Below, in pieces: positions 14,150 to 26,700 of a stretch of 64,000 bases of DNA. The notes beneath the pieces are model-generated. The model ran no database searches. It had not been told where the DNA came from and saw only the letters and a list, made by a program, of their open reading frames with translations. Position numbers and translations under genes: made by a program. Position 1 is the first letter of the stretch. Each line of letters opens with the position of its first letter. The DNA comes from Prosapia bicincta (taxonomy: Eukaryota > Arthropoda > Insecta > Hemiptera > Cercopidae). The stretch is from assembly GCA_036971475.1 (NCBI GenBank), contig JBAIZL010000007.1, positions 34,011,002-34,075,001 on the forward strand, read 5' to 3'.

Positions 14150-15250
14150 TATTCTGAACGAAAAGTTTACAATCACAGTATATGGTATTTGCACAGAGTC
14201 TTAAAGATTACACAGATTTACTCAATAATCAATTCTTTCATCAAGTAATATTATTTATCACTTGTGAACTTCCATTGTTGAATATCTGACGCTATTCCAT
14301 TGCTGCCTCCTGAAACAATACAATTGAAACATATAAATATATACAATATTTTAATTTTTGTGTATATTGGTATTCTGAACAAAATATATTCAATCACAGT
14401 ATATGGTATATTCCAGAGTCTTAAAAATTACAGATATTTACTCGATAATCAGACCTCTTTAATCAAGTAATATTACTAGCAAACTTCCATTGTTGAATTT
14501 TTTGATGCTAATGCATTGTTGTCACCTGAAACAATACAATTAAAACACATTATTATTTAAATAATTTTATTTTTTGTATATATATATATATGGATTCTGA
14601 ACAAAAGATTTTCAATCACAATATATGGTATTTGTCAGAGTCTTAAAGGTTGCAGATATTTACACAATAATCAAACCTTTAATCAAGTAATATTATTTAT
14701 CACTTGTTAACTTCCATTCTTAAATATCTGATGCTAATCCATTGTTGTCATCTGAAACAATTGAAACACGTATATATATCAAATATTTCAATTATTGTAC
14801 ATATTGGTATTCTGAACAAAAGGGTTTCAATCACAATATATGGTATTTGCCAGAGTCTTAAAGATTACAAATATTTAAGCAATAATCAATCCTTTCATCA
14901 CGTAATATTATTTATCATTTGATAACTTCCGTTCTTGAATCATTTGATGGTAACACACTTTCCTTATGTGAAATGATACAAATAAATCATTTTATTACCA
15001 TAAATATTTTTTAGAACGATTTTTGCTTTTGTATCTAATGATATAAAAAATAAAAAGCTAGCGTCGGTATAATAAATCTTTTTTACTCTAAAATATATTT
15101 TTCACCTTTTACCAAGTAAAAATATTGACCACTCTCGAACTTCCATTGATAAATATTTTGATGGGTATGCATGATGTCCCCTGAAACATTACAAATAAAA
15201 CACTTTAAAAATATATTTTTTTAACTTCTGTGTCTATTGATTTTCTAAAT
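8930..15250. repeat. Tandem satellite, about 220 bp unit, about 28 copies
   Basis: The landmark words TTCCATTGTTGAAT, CTGAAACAATACAATTGAAA, TCTGAACAAAAGG and AGTATATGGTATTTGCC recur in the same order every ~220 bp. Copies at both edges (8930-9250 and 15000-15250) are strongly diverged, while central ones are nearly identical. Higher-order duplications are visible: about 441 bp near 9790-10660, exactly 660 bp at 10772-10981 versus 11432-11641, and a run of near-identical units at 12300-13380. One unit carries a (TA)n expansion at 14100-14147. Short ORFs inside it are shadows of the repeat. It ends about 300 bp upstream of exon 1. Confidence 0.9.
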
Positions 15251-15544
15251 TTTTTATTATTTTTATCAAATAACTAATTTACCTATTACCATTGATAAGC
15301 TCTCATGGTTTAATTGGAATAATATTTTATAGCACTTCCCTCGTAGAGTACTCATACAAGTGTGTAGTAAAACCTATATTTTTGCTTTTAATGGAGATTT
15401 TTTTTAAAGAACTGGAGTATGAGCTCCCTTAAATACAGTTTTCTCTACTTTTTAACTATTTGCAATTGAAGCCCAATTCCCACAATATCATTTTAATTGT
15501 CACATCTTAATGATACATTACCTGGTTGCAGGTGAAAAGGAGAA

Positions 15545-15707
15545 ATGGAAAATATAAAATGGCTCATGCTTGTGGCGGCCATTTGCGTCGTGCAATCAGA
15601 AGCAGGACTGGTTAAGAAGGATGTAGAGATCATCACGGAGCCTAGACCTGGGGAGGAATTTGTCAACATTCACGGCACCAATACGGAAGCTAAACCTTCA
15701 AAGTCCG
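15545..15707 (+). CDS. Exon 1: start codon and signal peptide
   Basis: ATG at 15545 begins MENIKWLMLVAAICVVQSEA, a short n-region, a hydrophobic core and a likely cleavage after SEA. The mature start is GLVKKDVE. The donor GTGAGT begins at 15708 and leaves phase 1 (the last base is the first G of a codon). An AG at 15530-15531 after a weak pyrimidine stretch suggests a 5' UTR intron, with translation starting about 14 bases into this exon. Confidence 0.8.
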
Positions 15708-16404
15708 GTGAGTTCTAATAGGTGTACTCAATCTATACCAAACATCTGTCCACAGTGATATAAACGGAAGCCAAATGTGAAGGTGGGGTGATTGCAACTT
15801 ACAAACAAAAAAAGGAAATTACTCACAATAATTTTAAATAAGCAATTTACGTTGCATTTAGTTTATAATCAGCTTTTTAAAATACAACTATTCACTGCCA
15901 TGAATAATTAATTATCTAGTGCATTTAGTTCTTAGATTTCTAATGACAATTTTTACTTTAGGAGTTCCGGGAGGGTATATCCCATTATTCCCTATGGCTA
16001 TACCTCTGAGCCTGTTCCCTATAATTTAATTTACATGTAACAAGATAAATACTATTAATTTCATTTAGCCCTACAGAAAAAAAATATTATACCTTATTTT
16101 TATCAAAGCATTGACAGTGCAAATAATGTCTCTCATATTCTCTTACACTTATTTTTCAAGTAAAAATAATGCTTACCTCTTTTACTGGATACAGTAGAAT
16201 ACGAATAACACTACATCAAGAAATTCAGTAACATTCCTCAATATTCCTTAGTGTAACTGTTTCATCTTATCCAGGCATTAATTACTGTTAACTAAACCTT
16301 TTGCAGCTTGATGATGACTGCATAGTCAAAACATTGCTGTAAGTTCATAAATAATGTGAAAGTTACCATGGGCCTGTGCTTTGCTGCTTTTATACAAAAA
16401 AAAA

Positions 16405-16451
<47 letters not shown>

Positions 16452-16757
16452 TTTTTGGACTACATAGGAGACTGACAGATTTACCTAATGGCAATAAGGC
16501 AAAACTGCAATATCTTGGAAATAAATAAATACACACATACAAAAACTTATCAAACTATTGAAATATTTCGATCAAAAATGATCTTTGTCAATCAAAAGAG
16601 AGAAAAAGAAATGACTCAGTCTTTTTTTTCTCTTTTTTGATTGACAAAGATCATTTTTGATCGAAATATTTCAATAGTTTGATAAGTTTTTGTATGTGTC
16701 TATTTATTTATTTCCAAGAGATTCCTAAATAAGAATTAAGCTCTACTAGAACTAACC

Positions 16758-16823
<66 letters not shown>

Positions 16824-19800
16824 ACTGTTTTTCCATCTGTTTGCTATTGATAGCTAAACTCTGACCAGAAATTTTGTATAACATTTGAGACAAAAACTTA
16901 CTATTTCAAGAAATTTTAAATTTACTTATTACACTTTCGCTTTTTACATTTACATTTATTACATTTATTATTTTTTAAACTTTATTTACTTATACTTTAT
17001 TATTACTGTTTACATTCATTACATTTTAAATTTAACACTTTTATGTTTTCTCCATTATTTTGGATTAGTTTTTAAATATTAATTATATTGTGTTAAATAT
17101 GTACACAAAAATCTTTATTCTGTCTGAATTTCTCTTGAATTTTGTAGTTAATTACGTTCGGTAAAACTTAATCACTTTAAGATTAGTTTATAATTATCCG
17201 AACTTTAAATTTTGCACATTTTGTAAAGTTTGGATAATCATAAAATAATGTGTCTGAATTTATTTGCACTCCTAATTTTGTGTAATGTCTACATAATACT
17301 GACATACATTTTTATATCATTGATGAACATTTCTCTTAATTTAGTAGCAGTTGAATGATAATAATTGTGATCTAAGATTTTAAACATCGATGCTTGCAAT
17401 GGTCAATTCCTACTTGAGTCTATCTTTATATTACCCTTTATGATGAAGCAAACCTAACATTAAGGAAAAAGTAATACATGTATAAACCCAAATTGTTTTA
17501 AGTCAATACCTACTTATTCCACAAAGAAAAATGTTTTTTAGTTACTTTTTAATAAACAGTTACGATTAATATAAATAAAGTAACAACCCATGCGTTAAAA
17601 AACTGTTCTACCACATATAAAACTAATATTATAACATTAAATTCAATTTATGAACTAATATTTAAAAAATTTGTATTTACATCAATTGCCATCCACTACA
17701 AGTTTGAAATGAAATGTATTTGAACTTGAGTGGATGAATAAAAAGTATTTTATTAATTTTGAAAATTTAAACAAGATATACGTATATAGTGAGACTATGA
17801 CCTAATAGAAATAACTTAATTAGATTTGTGTGTGTTTAATTTGAGGTCAACTACAGAAATATATTAACCACATAATTATTGCTCTACGTTATACTGCAAC
17901 AAAGAAGTAAAAGGGAAAAACAATCTAGTTGTTGAAAAAACCTCTGGGAGACTTTCGCCATCATTGTTGATCATTTAGCACTACCCAGGTAACATGTACA
18001 GCTTAAAGTATGCTTCGGACGCGATCAACTTTGTCCCCTTGCAAAGAGACACCCCACCTTGCAAAGGGACGCGATCAACCCTTGCAAAGAGAGGGACTAA
18101 AATTGTTCAAAAACCATCAAAAGTTCCATCACTGCAAGCAAGAATAAAAAGTATTAAATCGTCTTACCAACAAGATTTTAGGTATATGATGGAGGAAAGA
18201 TTGAAGGACAAGTCCTGTTGTGTGTTTAAGATGTTTGAGGTGAATAGAACACTCCCGAGAAAAACATCTGTTGCTAACTTCAGACTGGCCACAGGGCAAG
18301 ACTCTCTCGCCGACATCTTATCAGAATGATAATATTAGAATCCAACATGAGCACAATATGTGTATGCCATATATCTATTACGGACAAGGACCACCTCCTG
18401 GTCTGCATTGGACTAGATAAGGAAAGACAACAACGATGAGACATACCTGGTTTTGTTGGGAGGCAAGATCTCAAATGGTGTGAGTCAAGTGAAAGCCATT
18501 GGGAAAAAAGTGTTTAAAAACCATACAACAGACAACGACTAAATATGTTTATATTTTTTTATTGTGAGAGCAATCATAGCCTCTACTCAAAGACATGTCC
18601 TAAAATACAAAAACAACATTCTTTGTTTCCTGTACAAAATCCAATAAAAAAAAAAACTAGGTGTTACACCTTTTGTAAGAAGAAGGGTAATGAAGGCTAT
18701 ATTGAATCAGTGAGAGGAAAAAGATGACAAAGGATACCTGATATTGGTGCTACGAATTAAGGAAAATATGTTGTGGCCAGGGCTGCTTACCTAAAGTAGA
18801 CCTACATTTCCCATGCTGAAGGAAGGTGTCTACCTGCCATCAGCAAAAACTATCCCACAATTAGGTTTATCAAACTTTGTTAAAACAATACTGTCCATTC
18901 TAATGAATTATCCATCATTTTATATACAGTATTTACTTTTGGACTACTTTTTAAAATTGTCAAATTTATATTTGATTAAATTTTATATTGTACAATGTAT
19001 TTGTTAACTGTGTGTCTGGTGTGTTAATTTTGAGATAAAGCAGAAAAAATTAGTCGCGGAAATTACAGTAGGAAGTAAATATCAACACGTTTTATTAAAC
19101 TTTATTATTCTTAAAAGTGAAAATTTTAAAAATTATTTTAAGAAACAAATATTGTTTATAAATAATTATAGTTATTAGTGATTTTACATAAAAATTAATG
19201 ACCTGAACATATTTCATAAATTTAAATATAATTATGTTCAAAAGTAACATATTAGTCAAATATTTAGCTATTAACAGTTGAAGATAAGTGACCTTATAAA
19301 TTCTCCATCTCTGAAAAAATTATTTTATCTTGAAAGAGCAGTTGCTATCTTCTTTATAATATTTGTTGCTCTACTCTTTTCTTTACAGAATTTGAAACTG
19401 CTCATCAAATTCCATCAAAGAAACGCCTGACCAAGACGAATGTGCAGTCTGAGTTTGTCACATCACATAAAGTACAAAGGCCACAAGCAGCGCCTGTAAA
19501 AAATACTAAACTCATCAAAGTTATATCTGGAAATGGGGAGCAAAAAGTGAGAGACACTAGGCAAGCTGATCTCGACCATGGTATGTTTTGTACCTTTCTT
19601 TCTGCTTTATATGTTTACTGTTATTAAAAATAATTATTTTCTTGAATTTTGTAGTCCATTACGTTCGGTGAAACTTAATCACTTTAACATTAGTTTATGA
19701 CTCTCTGAACTTTAAATTTGTAAAAACATACTGAGACAGAACGTTTTCGATCGCTCCGTGGCAATTAAAACTTAAGCTTTAAAGAGTCATAAACTAATGT

Positions 19801-20701
19801 TAAAGGGATTAAATAATCATTTTATTTTGTTTCTTGAAGCATTATCTTTTTGTTTCTTATTAAGAGCATCTTATCATAATATATTATATTTTATTATTCA
19901 ATTTTTCTTCTCTTTGTAAAACTTAATCATAACATAGATTATATGGTATTTATATTAAACTAAGGATTATATCGCCAATACTGATGACCAAGAATTTTAC
20001 TTCGTGAGTTTTTACAAGTTGACATTCAAGAGTTGCGGTTCTCCCCTTTTCAAGTGATGAACTTTCCACTTTTTTAATCAAGTTTGCACTCTCAAAGTGA
20101 GAGAGCTATACCTCTAGACCACTGACTTGCAACAAAACAACAAGTAAGATTCTTGTTAAGTAAGTACATAAAAACAGTGTTGCTATCATCAAAAATGAAC
20201 TATTTTAATTGGTTTCTTTTTATTGGGATCTTTGCCAAAAACTATCTCTATTGCTAAATATTGCATTATTTAAATTGTAAAATTTAACCTATATTATGAC
20301 TTAATTCTCTTCATATTTAACTTTTAAACATTTGTTCACTTTTTAATCACTTAAAGAATAGTTTAAGACTAGGGATGGGCCGATTCCGATTCTCGATTCC
20401 AGGAATCGTCGATTCTAGGTGGTATCGAGGAATCGTCGATACTCGATTCTTCATCATAAAAGTGTCGATTCCGATTCCTATTTTGTTAACTATTATAATA
20501 TGCGTGTGGAGTAATTTATTACCAAACAAAATTTATTACCAAAATGTATTATATTTGTGTGGAAAAATAATTAATTACCAACTATGCCTTATTTATGTAT
20601 TAGTTGATTTGAATGAATTAAATGATTAAAGTGAACGAAAATATTATTATTTATGAAGCAACAGCAATCAAGATCGTAACCATTTCTGGTCGTTTGACAT
20701 C

Positions 20702-20732
<31 letters not shown>

Positions 20733-23700
20733 ACTAAATGTCAGAACAAAACACACAAAAGTACAGTAAAAACTCGATTAACCGTCACCGTCAAAACCGT
20801 GGCCATGACAGTTGAGCAAATAGACGGATAACAGATACACTGTATTATTCCTCCGAAACTTAACCTTAATAAATTATATTATAGACAGATATCACTCTCA
20901 TTGTTGAAGGTTTTGTGTAGCCTATTACATTAAAACAGAACTTTTAAAAGGTTTTGCCATATGACCAAGATGTTAACTAAATTAATGATTAGAGAACTTA
21001 GCGTGTAAGCTAATATAACTTGAAAGAATCGAGAATCGAGAATCAACTAAAGAATCGAGAATCGAAAGGAAAATTTTAGAATCGGAATCGGAATCGGAAT
21101 CGAAAATTTTAGGAATCGGCCCATCCCTATTTAAGACTATCCGAACTTTAAATTTAGTAAATTTGTTAAAACTTACTGAGACAGAACGTTTTCGATCGCT
21201 ATGTGCCGATCTTCATCAGTGAATAAACTATTGTTTAAGTGATTAATAAGATTTACCGAACGTAATGGACTACAAAATTCAAGAATTTGTTCACTTTTAT
21301 ATATTTAGCTTAAATATAAAAAGGGTCCACACAGAGGCTCTGGAGGACCTTAACACAGCTGGAAAAAATGTTGGTGACCTAAAAGCAAAGACAAAATACA
21401 AACAAGTTAAACTCTCAAGGCCCATGTGGGTTCGACATTTGATAAACTAGAGACGGGCATGTTTAATCCCAGACACCGAGGCAAAAGTGCACCCGATCCT
21501 TAACTCCAAGGCTTAAGGTTGATAGTAGTACCTCTATGAAAAACCTAAGCCCCAATACAAACCTTCAGAGTAGAGTTTTGCTACACTTTGGAACTTTAAT
21601 GCCAGGAAACGTAATACCGCTTATGCCTATGTCAATAAAGCACTGATTTAGTAAATAGAAAGAGCAGATACATAAAATGACATATCACTGAAGTGGTATC
21701 GACTTTTAAAGTTTAAATGCGAGTTCTTGTAACAAGTTAGAAAAGAGATTACTATATTATTTCTTTCAAACAGTGACGACATCACCTACTAATATTGAGA
21801 TACTTTACAATTAACCTGAGAAAACTACAGAAGAAAACTGTGGAATATATCTTGATGGATTAAAACTAGTTTTATAACTTATTTGTTAGTTCTTGTCATG
21901 AGAATAAAAATATCCCCATCCATGAATATATTTACTGTTATCAAGAACAGATTTTTGGTAAATTAAATTATAAATATCGTCATTACACATAGAAGTATTT
22001 TATTTAATTAAATCAACTTCACGATTTCCTTTTTAATAAATTCAAACTAACTCTACAATTCATGTTACTGGTATTTTTAAATGACCCTTGTGTTGTGTCA
22101 TTTATTGAACATATTTCAAAGAAATTACTCATCGCTCAGGATACAATTTAATCTTAGCAAAGTAACTTGAATTCAGCTCGTTTTCAAATTTAAATGCCCA
22201 TAGCCTTCAGTTAAACAAAAGGCAATCTATCAATGAGTTATCCTTTCAGCGACTTTTGTGGATATTTGCAGTGGTGTCGTCATAGATGTTCCCAGTGTAG
22301 CAACAATCATTCTTCTAAGAGTTGACTAACATCGGGCAATCCTGAATGCCCTCCTCTTTACAAGATGGTGTATAGAATGCTCATGGATTTTTAACCTTAA
22401 AGACAGTGTGTAATCAAAGAGTCCAATGGCTGTATTGGTTTGAAGCTACTAATAATAAACTGTGAGACACTGGTCGCCTATTAATATATAGGACTCTTGC
22501 AAAAAGCAGAGTGGGAACGCCATTCTCAACGTGTTCCTGCTACACTAAAACACTAAATGCTATTCTTCGGTGTATCATTTTTATACAAATTATTAATTTT
22601 AAAATAATATTGGTCTCATCATTTTATATCAAAATATCTTTAGTTGCGAAACAGAATGATCAACTGTTCATTAGTTTCATTGAGTGTGACGTTCAGCAAA
22701 TCTTTTAGGTTTCCTAAAGATATGGGCATTTTCACAACATCCATAAAATGGAAATATTTTTTAAAAAATTAAAAATAAATTTTACTTCAAATTAAATTTA
22801 TAAAGTTTGTGCAAGTTGTGGGAGAATACTAAGTTTCAAGTTAGGTGATCAGCTGACCTAAAGTCAACCCCAATTTTTATATAATTAATCACTTTTCATG
22901 ACAAAATTTGTAAAAAAGAACTTCACCCTAGCCCAAGACTCGCAGCATCAAAATTACATGTTTTATGAGACGTATTGACTCACAAGTGTGTTTTTACAAA
23001 ATGTGAATAAGTCTGATATTATATTTATTGACTCTTACTTGATACGAGAATTCACTGTCTTCAGTTAGTGAGAGAGATCAAAACCATGAACCGTATAATA
23101 TACAATGAACCATGAATCTAAAAAAGCAATGTAAAAATATTTACATACTATATTTTTCTAAAAGTCCTATTAATAAAATAGCTTTTATTTGCTTGTGTAA
23201 GATTTTTATCTCTTCTGCTTTAAAATAAGAATACATAGATCAGTATAATTTTGATTCCCATCGAATAAAATTTATAATTCATTAATCTAAATTTATAATA
23301 TAGGACAATGAATTTTGAACTTTAACTTGGGCCCTTCTTCAAATGTATAGCTTTCTTGTTTGAGCCTTCAGTTGATTTTTTCTTAAAGCCTATTTTGAGT
23401 TCTGGTGATGCTTTTGGTGATCTTGAAAACTCTGCAAAACATAGCGCATCCAATTGGCAACTCGCTTCGCTAAACACTGTTGCTTGCTTGGTGAGTTATT
23501 AAAGTACACGCACACAATTTGACTTTACTCGAAAAAAACTGATTTCAGAAATGGAGTACTTGTTGTTGGAAGAAGAATTTGTAGGAATTCGGAGCCGATG
23601 CAATGTCTGTGTAAAGCCAGGATGCCCTCCCCATATTTGTCAGAAGAAACCAAATGTCAAAGATTTAGGTATGGGTTGTAAACTCCTCAGGTAAGAGGAC

Positions 23701-26700
23701 TTCCTTAGAACACTAGGTGTTGTTAGACACATCTAGTCACGGTTCCCATACGAAGTCACCTCTAACAATTACAGCATACATTAATACATACATAAATATT
23801 TATGAATTAATTAATACAAAGATAGAACAAGTTTCCCAAAATTTGAGGAAACAAAGGAAGTTTGATTTGTGAATAAAATATGAAGGGATTTTATGTAGCG
23901 TGTCATTGGTATGACTGTAACTTTTTCAAACATCATTTCCAAAATGTAATGTTTTTGGAGTTGTTCTAAAACAACCAAAAAATTGTTTAATTCAAATCAT
24001 ATAATATTTGAAATTCTGAATATAATCATCTTTCACTGTGTTAGAAATATTGATATACGTCAGAAGTGTCCTCTTCTGCCTTTCCTAACTTTAAAACATT
24101 TATTACGATTTGAAATTACTTGCGACCAGATACTCTATTCATATAAATTGTTACAATTGTTAACTTACACTTAGAGGTAACGTTTTCGTCTAACGACTTC
24201 TTCAGCCTCGTGTTTCTTCCACTAAGAAATCTCTGGTCGCAAGTAATTTCAAATTCTAATAAATTATTAACGACCAGCTCCTCATGCACAATAAATTTTG
24301 GAAAACATACTATTCTGTATAGATACAGTATAGATTTGCTATAGCAAAAGATTATTTATATTAGATTTTTTGTAGTTAAAAGTTTTAAAAATGGAGACAT
24401 TCTGAAACATGTCAACAAAGAACCTCGATTTAATGTTAGGAGAGGCAGAAGAGAACACTCAAATGTATACAAATATTATTTGGTTTACAGAGAACAAAAT
24501 TAAGTTATACTTACTGTCATATAATACTTACTATCATATGATAGTTATTTAACAATGCACTGATCTAGTGTGAAACATGTCTCCTGAAAAATATCAGTAA
24601 GTAGTGGCTTTTTGCCGAGTGACATCAATAAGTGTATATTAAAAACCCTCAAGATGTACAACACAAAAACTGCAAAAATAAGCAAAAAAACACAGTGAAT
24701 ATTTATCTTCATATTTGGCATACGTTCAAGTTACATTTGTCTTAAATACAATAATTACAATGCTGTGTATTTGACAAACCGTGTTAAATGATTTTTATTT
24801 AAAAAAATATACTATTGTATTATTTCTGACACTTATTTTATTTAATACTAATAAAGAGCTACAAATCTACGCCCTACAATCTAACTTCTTATGTTTTATC
24901 TCAGAATAAATATCTATTTTTTTAAGCAAAAGAAAAGAATATCTATCTTAATAAAATAGTTTAAGAAATACTATTAAAGTTGGTTGTTGTAATTGTTTTG
25001 ATTTCACTGATTATATTCATAATTGTATAACTAAGTGAAAAAACCATAACAACTTAATGTGCTTACTTGTTTTGAAACTGTCGTTTAATTTACGATGCCT
25101 ACCTGCTTCTCAATGGTGGTATGAGTGACGAGGAGTTCCAATAGGCTTTGTAAATGAAACAACGATTTTGAAACCCAGCCAAAGCAGTAAATTGTAATAG
25201 TTTTCTCACTTAGTTATAAAATAATTATTTATGAAAATACTTGTTATCAACAAATTGATTTTTTAAACATGTACGGACACAATCAAAATTTGTTTAACTA
25301 AAACCTGAAATTACTTTGCTTAGTAACAAGTAATATTTTTAAAAAAATTCAAGCAAATTCCTACTTAGGTTAACAAAAAAATTTGTTTAACCCCAAAACA
25401 CTATTTATGATATTGTGTGTTAATCATAGCAACAGTTTACGGTTGTACAATGGAGGTTTTGGCAACAACCAGATGGGGAAAAAATTCATATACAGTACAT
25501 CTTTGAAAAATATATTTCTAGGTATTGGAAAGTTGGAGCAGTGCCATAGGTGCCAGACTTCGAACATGAAGATTTTCAGTTCGAATCTGGCTTGACCAAA
25601 CGAATTTTATAATTTAATTATTGAATAAATATTTGAAAAGCCTATATTTAAATCAATTGTCAACCAGTATAGGTTGAAAAAATGTAATTGAACTTGATTG
25701 GATGAATAAAAATGTATTTGATTACCAACTGAAAATTTTTACAAAATATATATCAAGAGAGTGTGAGGTAATAGAGGGAATTTAAAAGAGACAATGAAGT
25801 TGTGTAAACAGATATTTTCCATAATTGATGGTCAAGGTAATGAATATTTACTTTTCACATATTTTGAAGAATTATTTTTTCAGTGGCAAGACAATTTCCT
25901 TATGATGGTTTTAATTATTTATTCATTGTAATAATAACAACAAATACATAAATAATTTATTGCAACAATTTACTCTATTCATTGTTATAAACTAAAAAAA
26001 AATCATTTTTTAAAATGGTCAAAGTTTGAACGTCTCTAAAAGACACAAACACAACCAATAAAGCAGTGAATTGCCATTATCACCTCTCGTAACGTATGAT
26101 TACATAGCAAATATTCCCATGATTATGAAACACACCGAAGAAAGCCTGAATAACTCCTTACATAAAATGTAATCCCTCCATTGTTTGCAACGCCTTCTGT
26201 CACACCCAATGTAGTCGAACATCCGTCTGACACACCCACAGTCCTCTCTCTAGGTCTGACCTTTCCTTGAGACTTGAAACGATGTTATGTGGACAAGAAC
26301 ATACTTTCATTCTCAATATTGAAAAACAAAATTTCTACTGTTGATTTGTAGCAAGAGTTAGGTTATATTGAAACAAATAAATAACATTATTATTTAGCAA
26401 CCTAAAAACCACAGCAAACATATAAACGAGTTATATCATTTGTAACCAGTCTATAACAACATTAAACAAACGTATTTATTAGATAATTCAAATGTTAAAG
26501 TTAATTAGTATATACGCATAGCTAATTAATATCATTGCTCTAAATGACAAGAAAAAAGAAACCACTAGAAAAAAATAACTTAAAATTTTTTCCCAGTGTA
26601 GGTTTTCTTTATATCAGAGTTGTAAAGGATATTTGATGAAAAGTTGGCTCAAATTAAGCAAATATATTAAACTGTCTTTGAAGTAGGAGATGGGGAGAAA

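Noticed and set aside
20762..20846. A tiny pogo-like element inside the hAT-type element (CAGTAAAAACTCGATTAACCG start, GGATAACAGATACACTG end)
   Set aside because: The two ends match only weakly and the interval is only about 85 bp. Possible, but not supported enough to list.
25525..25600. A tRNA gene
   Set aside because: There is a good B-box-like GTTCGAATC, but no consistent acceptor stem or anticodon arm could be drawn. It is better explained as a tRNA-derived SINE segment.
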